Origin: CAYUCJ01 sp049282265
GTDB lineage: Bacteria; Desulfobacterota; DSM-4660; Desulfatiglandales; Desulfatiglandaceae
Direction of reading: 5' to 3'
NCBI GenBank assembly: GCA_049282265.1
Contig: JBAPTR010000067.1
Coordinates: 1 to 56,854 of the forward strand
DNA: 56,854 bases
Position 1 is the stretch's first letter; every line of letters starts with the position of its first letter. Of the stretch, positions 16,229 through 25,749 are shown piece after piece. The notes beneath the pieces were generated by a model, which did not search any database, had not been told where the DNA came from, and worked only from the letters and a program-made list of their open reading frames with translations. A program made the position numbers and the translations under genes.

Positions 16229-17284
16229 TTACTCTGATACTTCATGGGAGAAGGGCCAAAGTCTGAAGTAGGCCTTGATAATCTCCCATCGGTGATGAAG
16301 CCCCCGGGGCTCAAAAATGAGAAAGATGATAATGATCAATCCGTGGGACATGAGGGCCAAGGACGCGGCTGTCTGAGGAGCGACGGCGGCGGCCAGGATC
16401 GGTCCGGCAATGGTGACGACTTCATCCAGCAGTTTGAGGGCAACAACGCCTAAGATGGCACCTGTCGTACTGCCCATACCTCCGACGATTAACATACCCA
16501 AATACCAGACTGAATCCATAAATGGGAACTGGTCCGTACTTGCGAAACTGATGTAGTGAACGAGCAGTGATCCGGCCACACCTGCATATACACAACCGAT
16601 AAAGAATGCCTGCAGCTTGTAACTCCACAGGCTAACCCCCATGACCTCAGCCGCCAGGTCGTTATCACGGATGGCGATGAAGGCCCTGCCCGCTCTGGTC
16701 CTCACGATGTTGTGAGCCGTGATCGTCGCCAGGCAGGCGAATACCATCACCAGGTAGAAATAGTTGGTCTTGGAGCTCAGGCTGATACTCCCTATCGAAG
16801 GGCTGGGCACACTCAAGCCGTCAGTCCCGCCGGTGATGCTGCGGAGCTGGATGATGATCCAGATAATAATAAATTGTGCGGCGATGGTGGCCATAATGAG
16901 GTAGAAGCCCTTGATTTTCAAGGATGGGAGGCCGAAGATCAAACCTGCTATTCCCGCGGCCAAGCCACCACAGGGGAGGGCCACCCAGAATGGAAAGCCG
17001 AGTTTCGCGCACAAAATAGCCGAGGTATAACCGCCGACTGCCATAAAACCCGCATGGCCTATGGAGATTTGGCCACAGTATCCGGTCAGGATATTGAGCC
17101 CGTGGACGCTGACAAGGGCAATCCCGATCATGGTCATGATGGTCAGAATCCTGTCGCTGAAAAACAGCGGACAGATGAAAAGGAAGATGAGCAAGGCAAG
17201 CAGCATGCCCCAGCGCATTCTGGAGCGAAAGATAGCCATATCCTGGGCGTAGTTTTCCTTAAAGATTCCCGTTCGCAAACCCAT
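16229..17284 (-). CDS. livM: Branched-chain-type ABC permease LivM, system 1
   Basis: A 351-residue inner-membrane permease with about ten hydrophobic segments. LNILTGYCGQISIGHAGFMA and VGGYTSAILCAKLG are the family's first conserved block. The EAA-like cytoplasmic loop reads TRAGRAFIAIRDNDLAAEVMG, which contacts the ATPases. Length is slightly above LivM of E. coli without the extra N-terminus. It starts 4 bp after the LivH stop. Together with LivH, LivF and LivG it makes a complete importer for the binding protein encoded downstream. Confidence 0.93.
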   Translation of the reverse strand: MGLRTGIFKENYAQDMAIFRSRMRWGMLLALLIFLFICPLFFSDRILTIMTMIGIALVSVHGLNILTGYCGQISIGHAGFMAVGGYTSAILCAKLGFPFWVALPCGGLAAGIAGLIFGLPSLKIKGFYLIMATIAAQFIIIWIIIQLRSITGGTDGLSVPSPSIGSISLSSKTNYFYLVMVFACLATITAHNIVRTRAGRAFIAIRDNDLAAEVMGVSLWSYKLQAFFIGCVYAGVAGSLLVHYISFASTDQFPFMDSVWYLGMLIVGGMGSTTGAILGVVALKLLDEVVTIAGPILAAAVAPQTAASLALMSHGLIIIIFLIFEPRGLHHRWEIIKAYFRLWPFSHEVSE

Positions 17285-17287
17285 TGC

Positions 17288-18175
17288 CTAAACCCTCTCT
17301 ATCCTGGATAGACCAAAGAGCCCGTTCGGTCTGAAAATGAGCACAATGATCATAACTATAAATGGGAATACCTGAGCCAGTCCACCGCCGGGCAGGAGTG
17401 GGTCCAGATACCCGGCAGCCACATTTTCCAGCATGCCCAGTATTATCCCTGCGACGATGGCCCCGCCGATGGAGTCTAAACCGCCCAGCAGCACCACCGC
17501 GAATGCCTTGAGGCCGATATTGGCGAGCTCCATATTCGCGCCGGATACGCCCCCCAGAAGGATGCCTCCGATTACACCGACGACACAGGCAATGACCCAT
17601 GAGACGGCATAGACGGTTGTTGCCTTGATACCAACGCTTTGTACCACCTGCAAATCCTCGGCAGTCGCCCTCATTGCCAGTCCGATCTTGGTAAAGCGGA
17701 AGAGGAGCATGAGCATCACTACACAAATAACAGACACGATCAGTCCTATCAAAGACTCCGAGGGTATGGATACCGCACCCACCTTCACGGTTATAGTCGG
17801 CAACAATCCATAGTAAGTCTTATATTGCGCGCCCCAGAGCAGAGTTGCCAGCCCTGACAATACCGTGGCGAGGGCTATGGTCATCATGACGACGGCCAGC
17901 ACGGGTTGGCCCACCATCGGACGCAGCATCAGCCGTTCGATCAACAGACCCATGACGATTGCCACTGCGATTGCCAGCAGCAGAGCGGCCCACATCGGCA
18001 GGCCGCAGGGCACCAAAAAGGTATAGGCAAGATAGCCACCGATCATAACAAAGTGTCCCTGGGCAATATTAAACACCTCAGAGCATTTAAGAATGATCAC
18101 AAATCCGATAGCAATCAGGGCATAGACCATGCCTTGAGCAAAGCCGGTTAGTACCAACTGTAAGAAGAAAGTCAT
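17288..18175 (-). CDS. livH: Branched-chain-type ABC permease LivH, system 1
   Basis: A 295-residue permease with eight or so membrane helices. The N-terminal half carries GMVYALIAIGFVIILKCSEV followed by FNIAQGHFVMIGGYLAY, diagnostic of LivH. The coupling loop is FTKIGLAMRATAEDLQVVQ, and VVLLGGLDSIGGAIVAG is the typical late motif. Its ATG shares one base with the TGA of the upstream acyl-CoA ligase, so translation of ligase and permease is coupled. Confidence 0.93.
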   Translation of the reverse strand: MTFFLQLVLTGFAQGMVYALIAIGFVIILKCSEVFNIAQGHFVMIGGYLAYTFLVPCGLPMWAALLLAIAVAIVMGLLIERLMLRPMVGQPVLAVVMMTIALATVLSGLATLLWGAQYKTYYGLLPTITVKVGAVSIPSESLIGLIVSVICVVMLMLLFRFTKIGLAMRATAEDLQVVQSVGIKATTVYAVSWVIACVVGVIGGILLGGVSGANMELANIGLKAFAVVLLGGLDSIGGAIVAGIILGMLENVAAGYLDPLLPGGGLAQVFPFIVMIIVLIFRPNGLFGLSRIERV

Positions 18176-20142
18176 CAGCCAACCCCTTTAACAGACGCGA
18201 TGTTAAGCGTGATCTTCATTGTTGCCATCCGCCCGTCACGGTATCCCACCAGAGCCTCTATCGGCACCAAAGTCTTGTCACTGTAGATAGCATCAACCAG
18301 CGCGCGGTAACGTTCTTCCAGGGATGCTCTTCTCAACTTCCTGGTTCTGGTTAGTTCCCCCTCATCAGCATCGAATTCCTTGGGGAGATTGACGAATTTC
18401 CTCACCCTGGATCCGACGGGCAACATGTGGTTGACTCTCTCGATATCTTGCCTCACCAGCTCGTAAACCTCCGGCGCCTGAGAAAGTTCGGCGAAAGAAG
18501 TAAAGGCCACTTTCTTTTGTCCCGCCCACCCGCTGACGTTATCATGGTTTAAGATGATGATCGCCGAAACATAGGCCCCTTCAGGGCCGGCCAGTACCCA
18601 CGCGTCCTTTATATAAGGGCTAAACCTCAACCGACTTTCCATATTCTGGGGCGCCAGATTATCGCCACTCTCCAGCTTAACCAGGTCCCGGACCCTATCT
18701 ACAAATACAACATGCCCGTCCTCTTGGATGAACCCGCTGTCTCCACTATGAAACCACCCACCCTTAAGCGCCGCGTTCGTCTTTTCCGGGTCCTTATAAT
18801 AACCGACGCACAACCCGGACTGCCGATAAATGAGTTCACCATTGGAGTTGATGCGAACCTCTACTCCCCTGTGAACAGGCCCTACGGTCTCCGGCCGGAT
18901 GTCATCATTCTTCGCGCCGGTGAGAACGCCTCCCTCGGTTGACCCATACAGGCTTTTGAGAGGAAGATTAAGCGCGTGGTAGAACTTGAAGGCCTCCGGA
19001 CTGAGTATTGCACCGGTAGTATAACAGATTCTGGCATTTGACAGACCCAGGCTATGTTTGATGGACCTGAACAGGATGATATCCGCGACAGAATAAAGTA
19101 TTTTCAAGAGCAAACCTGGTTCTTGCTTGCGATACTTTAATTCGGCCATTTTCTCGCCAATGGGCATGAGCCGCCGGAAGGCAAACCGCTTAACGGCGTC
19201 CGCATGGAGAATCCGTGCCTGAACCATAGCTGCCTGACTTTCCCATAGCCGCGCCCCGCAGGATACAATGCTTGGCCCGGTTTCCCGACTATCCCGCTGC
19301 TGGGTTTCCGGGGCTTCGGCGAAGTTGAGGATGTTGGCCGATAACAGATGACAACCAATTCCGATCCATTGCTCATTTATCCAGACGGGTGGCAGATAGG
19401 GGACAACATTATCATTCTCAGACCACGGGTCGAGCTCCAGGAGACAATCGACACCCGCTCTTAATGTCCGGTAAGTGTGGACGGCTCCCTTGGGCGCCGC
19501 CCCTGTGGTACCCGCGGTGTAAATGATGGCGCAGATATCATCCGCTTTGCCGGTTTTCACATTCTGCTCAAAGCTCCCGGGGTGTTCGGCTTCATATGTT
19601 TCACCCAGTTTCAGAACCTCCCTATACCCGACCAGGATATCGTCTTCATAGTGGGCAAGGCCTTTATAATTCCAGAAAATGACCTTCTTTAGAAGGGGAA
19701 GCGTATCCTTGATTTGAAGAAACTTATCAACCTGCTCCTGACCTTCAACAACGGCAAATCTTGCCTCGGAATTTTCAGCGATGTATTTTATCTCCAATGG
19801 CAGCAATTCCGAAAACAATCCCACAGCCACGCCATTGTTCGCCTGGGCGGCCAGCTCAGCATAGTACCACTGGGGGGCATTATCCCCGACAATCAGCACC
19901 TTGTCTTCAGCCTCAAAACCGAAAGCCAGCAGGCCAAGTGCCAGGTGTTTAACATTGAGATAATAGTCCTTCCAGGTATGAGTCTGCCAGACACCATAGT
20001 ACTTGTGACGCATTGCCGTGCGGCTATCGCCGTATTTTTCGAAATTATATTTGAGTACCTTGGGCCAGGTATCGTCCTTTGCTTGGTAGATTTGTTCCAT
20101 CCTGATCGTCGCTTCCCTCTGCTCTTCTGTTAACCCAGCCAA
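18175..20142 (-). CDS. Long AMP-forming acyl-CoA synthetase (FAA1-like) within the transporter operon
   Basis: A 655-residue ANL enzyme of the long FAA1/long-chain type. Motifs: an unusual P-loop IIYTAGTTGAAPKGAVHT, LYGSTEGGVLT, WFHSGDSGFIQEDGHVVF and the hinge DRVRDLVKLESGDNLAPQN. It ends with the FAA1-type tail GELTRTRKLRRASLEERYR. The P-loop has one more residue than the consensus. The gene lies between the LivF and LivH genes, overlapping LivF by 13 bp and LivH by 1 bp. The imported solute is therefore probably the acid it activates. In relatives with this context the acid is often an aromatic or branched carboxylate, but here the substrate is not determined. Confidence 0.9.
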   Translation of the reverse strand: MAGLTEEQREATIRMEQIYQAKDDTWPKVLKYNFEKYGDSRTAMRHKYYGVWQTHTWKDYYLNVKHLALGLLAFGFEAEDKVLIVGDNAPQWYYAELAAQANNGVAVGLFSELLPLEIKYIAENSEARFAVVEGQEQVDKFLQIKDTLPLLKKVIFWNYKGLAHYEDDILVGYREVLKLGETYEAEHPGSFEQNVKTGKADDICAIIYTAGTTGAAPKGAVHTYRTLRAGVDCLLELDPWSENDNVVPYLPPVWINEQWIGIGCHLLSANILNFAEAPETQQRDSRETGPSIVSCGARLWESQAAMVQARILHADAVKRFAFRRLMPIGEKMAELKYRKQEPGLLLKILYSVADIILFRSIKHSLGLSNARICYTTGAILSPEAFKFYHALNLPLKSLYGSTEGGVLTGAKNDDIRPETVGPVHRGVEVRINSNGELIYRQSGLCVGYYKDPEKTNAALKGGWFHSGDSGFIQEDGHVVFVDRVRDLVKLESGDNLAPQNMESRLRFSPYIKDAWVLAGPEGAYVSAIIILNHDNVSGWAGQKKVAFTSFAELSQAPEVYELVRQDIERVNHMLPVGSRVRKFVNLPKEFDADEGELTRTRKLRRASLEERYRALVDAIYSDKTLVPIEALVGYRDGRMATMKITLNIASVKGVG

Positions 20143-20924
20143 CGCTTTCGTCGCCTGTAGTGTTTGACTTCACGATAGCTCTTTTTAGAGCCGACCGCCG
20201 ACAGTCCCATATAGAATTCGCGAATGTCCTCATTATCTCTCAAATCTTCTGCCGGACCGCTCAGGACGACCCGGCCATTTTCCAAGACATGGCCGTAATC
20301 GGCAATAGCAAGGGCGGCTCTGACATTTTGCTCCACAAGGAGTATGGCCATTTTTTGATCGGCATTGATTTTCCGGATAATTTCATATATTTCTTGCACC
20401 AAAAGCGGGGCGAGACCGAGCGAAGGTTCATCCAAAAGCATCAGTGTGGGACGCGCCATCATGGCCCGCCCGATGACCAACATCTGCTGCTCACCGCCGG
20501 ATAGATAGCCGCTCATCCGGCGGCGGAGACGTTTAATGGCCGGGAAGTAGTCAAAGACCCATTCAAGATCCTGCTTGACTCCACGGCGGTCCTTGCGGCG
20601 GTAAGCCCCCACGAACAAATTCTCCTCAACACTGAGACGCTCAAGAACCCTGCGCCCTTCCATCGCCTGGCTGATGCCAAGTACAGCAATATCCTCGGGA
20701 CCCAGCCGGTCTATACGGTGACCATCAAACGCAATGCTACCTTCGGTTACTTCGCCCTCTTCCGTTTTGAGCATCCCCGAGACGGCCTTTAAAGTCGTCG
20801 TCTTGCCGCCACCATTGGCTCCGAGCAGGGCAACGATCTGACCGTCAGCCACCGATAACGATACGCCTCTCAGCGCCTGTATAACATTCATATAGGCAAC
20901 TTCAATATTGTTGACTTCCAGCAT
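20130..20924 (-). CDS. livF: ABC transporter ATPase LivF, system 1
   Basis: A 264-residue ATPase of the LivF subgroup. Walker A is GANGGGKTTTLK, with Gly where Ala is usual. The signature is YLSGGEQQMLVIGRAM, Walker B is LMLLDEPSLGLAPLL and the switch His lies after VEQN. MLEVNNIEVAYMNVIQALRG is the usual start. A C-terminal extension of ~30 basic residues beyond the family end (YREVKHYRRRKRWLG) overlaps the ligase start. It energises the LivHM permease with LivG. Confidence 0.93.
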   Translation of the reverse strand: MLEVNNIEVAYMNVIQALRGVSLSVADGQIVALLGANGGGKTTTLKAVSGMLKTEEGEVTEGSIAFDGHRIDRLGPEDIAVLGISQAMEGRRVLERLSVEENLFVGAYRRKDRRGVKQDLEWVFDYFPAIKRLRRRMSGYLSGGEQQMLVIGRAMMARPTLMLLDEPSLGLAPLLVQEIYEIIRKINADQKMAILLVEQNVRAALAIADYGHVLENGRVVLSGPAEDLRDNEDIREFYMGLSAVGSKKSYREVKHYRRRKRWLG

Positions 20925-20958
20925 AGTCTCTGCTCTTTCTTATTTGTGTGCACATCGA

Positions 20959-21783
20959 TCAACCTTCTTTTGCCTTTCCCAGGTACGCACTGATAACATC
21001 AGGATTCGTCATAATTTCAGCCGGCGTACCCTCGGCAATCTTACGTCCAAAATCAAGGACAACAATCCTGTCGGCTATGTCCATCACCACACCCATATCA
21101 TGTTCGACAAGGACGATGCTGCGAATGCCATCTCGCAAAACGGGTGTGTCCGGATAGGTGGCCCCCTGACCTTCAAATATGTCAAGGATGAAGCGGGCGA
21201 TGTCCTCCTTTTCCTCAAGATTCATCCCTGCCATGGGTTCGTCCAACAGCAGCACTTTAGGCTCAAGCGCCAATGCTCTTCCCAGCTCAACTCTCTTTTG
21301 CATCCCGTACGGCAGGACGCCCACGACTCTCTTTCTCATCGGCGCCATTTCCAAAAAGTCGATAATCTCCTCAACAACTTGACGGTGCTTGATTTCTTCC
21401 TGAAGTGCCGGGCCAAGGTATAGCGCACCGGTGACAAAATTTTGCTTCATAAGCACATGCCGGGCAGCCATGATGTTATCTTGAGTGCTGAGTCCCGTGT
21501 AGAGTTCGATATTCTGGAAAGTTCTGGCAATGCCGAGTTTGGCCAGCTTATCTGGGCGCATGCGGGTAATTTTTTGCCCATCGTAGTAAATCTCGCCATC
21601 TTGGGGTTTGTAAAAACCATTGATGCAGTTCAAGAGGGCGGTCTTGCCGGCCCCATTCGGCCCAATGATAGCCAGGATCTCATTATCCCTGACGTCCAGG
21701 CTCACTTCATGAAGGGCATAAACACCACCAAAACTGAGCAAAAGGGAGTCAACTTGTAGTTTAACGTTTCTATCCGTTTTCAT
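20959..21783 (-). CDS. livG: ABC transporter ATPase LivG, system 1
   Basis: A 274-residue ATPase of the LivG subgroup. Walker A is GPNGAGKTALLNCING. The signature is the degenerate VLPYGMQKRVELGRAL normal for LivG, and Walker B is VLLLDEPMAGMNLEE. The insertion QEEIKHRQVVEEIIDFLEM is typical. TYPDTPVLRDGIRS within the late part is a small insertion not found in most LivG proteins. It lies 4 bp after the Fe-S protein gene, so transporter and redox genes are one transcript. Confidence 0.92.
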   Translation of the reverse strand: MKTDRNVKLQVDSLLLSFGGVYALHEVSLDVRDNEILAIIGPNGAGKTALLNCINGFYKPQDGEIYYDGQKITRMRPDKLAKLGIARTFQNIELYTGLSTQDNIMAARHVLMKQNFVTGALYLGPALQEEIKHRQVVEEIIDFLEMAPMRKRVVGVLPYGMQKRVELGRALALEPKVLLLDEPMAGMNLEEKEDIARFILDIFEGQGATYPDTPVLRDGIRSIVLVEHDMGVVMDIADRIVVLDFGRKIAEGTPAEIMTNPDVISAYLGKAKEG

Positions 21784-21787
21784 CTAT

Positions 21788-22249
21788 CTATATTTCCTGA
21801 TATATCTTGTTCTCAAACACAGCCGCGATGCTTTTCTTGCCGTCCAGATGAATACAACCCGTCGGGCACACGCTCATGCAGGCAGGCTGTTTATTTTCGG
21901 CCAGCCGGTGAATGCAGAGATCGCACTTTACGGCTATTTCGCGTTGGTCTTCGAATTGCATGGCTCCGAAAGGACAAGCCTGTACACATTCCCCGCATCC
22001 GATGCACAGGCCGGCATCAATCAATACGATGCCCTGATCGTTCCTTGAAATCGCATCCACCGGGCACGCCTCCCCACAGGGCGGTCTGGCGCAATGGTGA
22101 CAATATACAGGGATATAATCAGGGGACTGCTCCTTCACCCACACCAGTCTGGGACCTACCCCCAGCGCATGTTCCTGCTTACACGCGATCTCGCAGGCAT
22201 GACACCCCATGCAGTCCTTCTTCTCAAAACGCAAAGAGGCCTTCTCCAT
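21788..22249 (-). CDS. Four-cluster ferredoxin-type subunit (NrfC/DmsB-like)
   Basis: A 153-residue electron-transfer protein with four sets of cysteines: CMGCHACEIACKQEH, CHHCARPPCGEACPVDAI, CIGCGECVQACPFGAM and CDLCIHRLA with CMSVCPTGC. This matches the iron-sulfur subunit of molybdopterin oxidoreductases. It starts one base after the stop of the molybdopterin subunit gene, whose last codons contain the AGGAGGA ribosome site. The pair should form a two-subunit enzyme. No membrane-anchor subunit follows, and no Tat or Sec signal is present, so the complex is probably cytoplasmic. Confidence 0.92.
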   Translation of the reverse strand: MEKASLRFEKKDCMGCHACEIACKQEHALGVGPRLVWVKEQSPDYIPVYCHHCARPPCGEACPVDAISRNDQGIVLIDAGLCIGCGECVQACPFGAMQFEDQREIAVKCDLCIHRLAENKQPACMSVCPTGCIHLDGKKSIAAVFENKIYQEI

Positions 22250-22250
22250 T

Positions 22251-24350
22251 CTATTCTTCCTCCTGTTCTTCGCAGCGGGATATGTTGCACAGCAGGACCC
22301 TCAGATTAGTCGCGCCCATCACCGGATCCATGGACTCGTGGGAATTGTCGGTCAGCATATTGATGTTGGAAATATCCCAACCGTGATCGGGACCCTTCAT
22401 CTCCGGGTACCACCAGCCATGCTCGGCCACAATCACCCTGGGATCAATCCCCTCATTGAGTCTGGCCCGCTCTTTGACCCGTCCCCTGGGCGATTCCAGC
22501 CATACCCAGACCCCCTCCCGGATCCCGTGCTTCTCGGCGGTAGCAGGATGGATCTCTACGATGGGATCGGGCCTGATCTCCCTCAGCCATGGGATCTGCC
22601 GGTTTGCCGAGTGAAAAAAGGTGGGCGTCCTGAGCCCCGAATTGAGGATATAGGGATACTTTTCGGTCAAGTCCGGTCTTGACACCGGGCTTTCAGGGAT
22701 CTCCGTATACTTGGGCAGGGGATCACGCCCCCATCTTTCGAGAATCGTCGAGTACAACTCCACTTTTTTGGTGGGGGTTGAAAATCCCTTTTCCCGGTAT
22801 TTGTAGAATTTCTGTTCGCCATGAAGGTAGCCCTTTTCTTTGAATTCCTCCCAGGTAAGGCCTGTCGGTTCCAGCAGCCAGTCCAGCGCATCCTCCACGG
22901 TGTCCCACCACTGCTGCCCCATGCGCTTGCCCAGTTCCATGAAGATCTTGTGGTCTTGCCAGCATTCGCCGATTTCCAAAACTTTCTGTCTCGCCAATAC
23001 ATACCCGTGAAATTTCCAGTTTTCCGATACGTGGTTCTGTTCCAGCCAGGTACCGGCAGGGAGAAAAATATCGGCCAGTTCTGCGGTCGGTGTCATGAAG
23101 AAGTCCGATACGGCCAGGAAACTCAACTTCTTCAAGGCTTCATAAACCTCATTGGCGTTTGCTCGGGTTATCACCGGATTGGTTCCCACCAGGTATCCTG
23201 CCTTAACGGGATAGGGCTTACCTGTCAGGATCGCATCCCAGGCGCATTTAGGTGTCACAATGGTCATCCGGGCTGCGAGTTTGTATTGTTCACCGCCAAG
23301 CTGCTTTAATCGCTGCTCGTTAGACAAGGATTTGTGGGATGAGAATTCGGAAATGGAGCGGGTCCCGGGCGGTTGGTGAAACACGTTGCCCCCGGGCGCA
23401 TCGAGATTCCCTGTGGCCGCCATCAGTCCCACCGCAGCCCGGGTAAAATCCGTGCAATTGATGGTCTGCTCTGTGGGAACGCCCCAATGGATTCCCGCCG
23501 GCTTGGTGGTGGCATAAAGTCTGGCAGCCCTCCGGATAAGGTCCTGTTTCACCCAGGTAATCTCTTCCACACGCTCTAAAGGATAGTCCTTTCTCACCCG
23601 GTCAACAAAAGTGTCCCAACCGTGAATGTACTGCCATACGAACTCCTCGTCATAGAGTCCTTCTTCAATGATCACGTTGTGAAACCCCATGGCCAGCGCT
23701 GCATCCGTGCCCGGACGCACCTGGAGCCACAGATCGGCCTTCTTTGAAAGAAACCCTTTTCTGGGGTCGATGACAATCAGCCTGGCCCCTTTCTGGTAGG
23801 CCCGCCAGAAACTCACCCCCTTGTATTCGTCCGGATTGGTCCACAGGGGATTGCACCCCCACATGACAATACACTTGGGATTATTGGCATAATCGATGGC
23901 TGGATGCCTACCACATGTGATCAGGGCGGCACCTATCCGTGAGAGGTAACACATATGCCCTGCGGTAATCATGTTCGGCGTGCCCAGGAGGTTGCCAAAC
24001 CGGGAGAAATGGCTTTCGAAGTCCCGGCCGGTCCCCTGCCCGATCATGATGGCCTCGGGACCAAATTGCTCTTTAACTTCCTTGAATTTCCCGGCGACTG
24101 TATCCAATGCCTCGTCCCAGGAAATTCTCTCCCAGCCCTCCCCGTTTTTTTTCATGGGGTAAAGGACCCTGTCCGGATGATAGGCCAGTTGGGTGATAGA
24201 CAGTCCTTTCGAACACATGGTGCCGTGACTGATAGGGGACTCGGGATCTCCTTCCACTTTTATGACCTTGCCGTCCTTCACATGGGCGATGACACCGCAT
24301 CCCCCATGGCAGCTTCGACAGACTGTTTTAACTTTCTTGACTTCCTCCAT
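22251..24350 (-). CDS. Molybdopterin (DMSO-reductase family) oxidoreductase, catalytic subunit
   Basis: A 699-residue bis-MGD enzyme. The N-terminal 4Fe-4S site is Cys11, 14, 18 and 46 (CRSCHGGCG ... GTMCSKGLS). The molybdenum or tungsten ligand is probably Cys134 in ITAGHMCYLSRIG. The MGD-binding stretch VMWGCNPLWTNPDEY and the C-terminal GVWVWLESPRGRVKERA dinucleotide-binding fold are clear. No Tat signal is present. The start at 24350 follows CAGGAGA; a start at 24413 would overlap the upstream gene and lacks the site. Size and layout are near those of acetylene hydratase and related cytosolic enzymes. Its place between the UroD-type methyltransferase and a transporter suggests a step in breakdown of the imported compound, but the reaction is unknown. 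Confidence 0.9.
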   Translation of the reverse strand: MEEVKKVKTVCRSCHGGCGVIAHVKDGKVIKVEGDPESPISHGTMCSKGLSITQLAYHPDRVLYPMKKNGEGWERISWDEALDTVAGKFKEVKEQFGPEAIMIGQGTGRDFESHFSRFGNLLGTPNMITAGHMCYLSRIGAALITCGRHPAIDYANNPKCIVMWGCNPLWTNPDEYKGVSFWRAYQKGARLIVIDPRKGFLSKKADLWLQVRPGTDAALAMGFHNVIIEEGLYDEEFVWQYIHGWDTFVDRVRKDYPLERVEEITWVKQDLIRRAARLYATTKPAGIHWGVPTEQTINCTDFTRAAVGLMAATGNLDAPGGNVFHQPPGTRSISEFSSHKSLSNEQRLKQLGGEQYKLAARMTIVTPKCAWDAILTGKPYPVKAGYLVGTNPVITRANANEVYEALKKLSFLAVSDFFMTPTAELADIFLPAGTWLEQNHVSENWKFHGYVLARQKVLEIGECWQDHKIFMELGKRMGQQWWDTVEDALDWLLEPTGLTWEEFKEKGYLHGEQKFYKYREKGFSTPTKKVELYSTILERWGRDPLPKYTEIPESPVSRPDLTEKYPYILNSGLRTPTFFHSANRQIPWLREIRPDPIVEIHPATAEKHGIREGVWVWLESPRGRVKERARLNEGIDPRVIVAEHGWWYPEMKGPDHGWDISNINMLTDNSHESMDPVMGATNLRVLLCNISRCEEQEEE

Positions 24351-24409
24351 ACAAATCTCCTGTGTTTTCCCGCCGAGACGTCCGGTTTTGATTCTGGCCC
24401 TTACGTTTT

Positions 24410-25747
24410 TCACTTGTACATGCCATACTCTTTTGTAAAATCGATCATGGCGTGAATGGTGTCGGGTTTTCCTTCATCCATGGAGCATCCGCTTGCCATG
24501 ATATACCCGCCCCCTTTGCCTGCAACATCAATCAGGCCCTTGCATATCTCTTTGACTTGTTCAGGGGTGCCTGAGAGGATTGTGGTAATGGGCACATTCC
24601 CCGCGATACAGGTTGTTCCGCCGACAACCTCTTTAGCCTTTATCATGTCGGTTTTATCAAACATCCATACACAGCGGCCCTTCGGGAGTTCATTGAGATA
24701 TTCCAGCCGTGAGTTATAACCGCCTTCGGCAAAGAGGAAGGGGACACATCCCTCTTCAATAAGGCCAAGGATGACCTCCTTGAGGAAAGGCCAGTAGAAG
24801 GTCTTGAACTGCTCATCAGACATGAAACCATCGGCGCCCTTGTGCAGGGGCATAAACACGATCGGGTTCCCGGAAATATTAGGACCGGAGACGCCCAGCT
24901 TGATCATGAGCGGGGTAAGCCGCTCAAGGGCCTTGAGCAGTAAGTCTTTCCGCATATACATGTCCATCATTATAGCCCGGGTTCCCCTTATGGTATCACC
25001 CAGCACGTCAAAGGGGGCCTTTGAAATACCTCCGGCACCGTTCAAATGACCCTGCTCCTGGGCCTCTTTTTCAAAGGCGCCTATGTGCCCTCCCCACTCA
25101 AAGGCGGCCTTTCCGGCATCCATAAGGGCCTGAAGGGCGCTTTGCATTTCGGGCGTTCCCAGGGCAATCAGAGTAGGCCCCATGCATGGGAGTTCCAGAA
25201 GACCGGTCAGGGGCGGGAAAAATTGAAAGGGTTTGAGGGCGTCGCAGATGCGCGGCAGATAGGTCCTGAGAAAAAAATCGGAAGGATCTTCAATAAGCGC
25301 CTCGTACTCGTCTGCAGTCATATATTCACCTTCAACGCACTGGTAGGGATACTTTTCGTCCACGCCCTTTCCAGGCAACCGATAAAGTATGTATCCCAGC
25401 TTTTCAAGCGGTGCATGGTTCAGCACGAGCCCTGGGCTGATGTAATAATCGGGTTTGTATTCCGCAAGATATCGCCTCCACACGGAAACGAGTTTTTCGC
25501 CGTCCCTCATGACTTCCCCGGGAAGGACACCAAAAAGGCTCACGGGCATAAAGGTATGAAAGGGAAAAACAGGCACCCTGTCCGGTGCCTTCTTTAATTG
25601 AACCACGTCCTTAAACCGGGTAATTTTTCTTTGATAAGATGCCTTTGCCTCGGGACTTGCGAAGTCAAGGCCTTCCCCTGCGAGCCACCGTTCAAATCTG
25701 GCTTCCTGTCTTTCTTCAGCCGTCAGTTCTTTCCAATCTTTTTTCAT
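24410..25747 (-). CDS. UroD-fold methyltransferase (corrinoid-dependent), cassette 1
   Basis: A 445-residue protein of the uroporphyrinogen-decarboxylase/MtaA superfamily. It is longer than true UroD (~350) because of an N-terminal part with QLKKAPDRVPVFPFHTFM. Motifs shared with the paralogue at 30749 are KAPFDVLGDTIRGTRA, FMPLHKGADGFMSDEQF and IAGNVPI. The late CSMDEGKPDT has a cysteine that the paralogue lacks. It begins 3 bp after the corrinoid protein gene (GGAGG within the latter's end), the standard arrangement for a methyltransferase I and its corrinoid partner. Family knowledge: such proteins move methyl groups between a donor and a corrinoid; O-demethylases of acetogens use this type. 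The donor here is inferred, not shown. No other heme genes are near, so heme biosynthesis is unlikely. Confidence 0.88.
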   Translation of the reverse strand: MKKDWKELTAEERQEARFERWLAGEGLDFASPEAKASYQRKITRFKDVVQLKKAPDRVPVFPFHTFMPVSLFGVLPGEVMRDGEKLVSVWRRYLAEYKPDYYISPGLVLNHAPLEKLGYILYRLPGKGVDEKYPYQCVEGEYMTADEYEALIEDPSDFFLRTYLPRICDALKPFQFFPPLTGLLELPCMGPTLIALGTPEMQSALQALMDAGKAAFEWGGHIGAFEKEAQEQGHLNGAGGISKAPFDVLGDTIRGTRAIMMDMYMRKDLLLKALERLTPLMIKLGVSGPNISGNPIVFMPLHKGADGFMSDEQFKTFYWPFLKEVILGLIEEGCVPFLFAEGGYNSRLEYLNELPKGRCVWMFDKTDMIKAKEVVGGTTCIAGNVPITTILSGTPEQVKEICKGLIDVAGKGGGYIMASGCSMDEGKPDTIHAMIDFTKEYGMYK

Positions 25748-25749
25748 GG

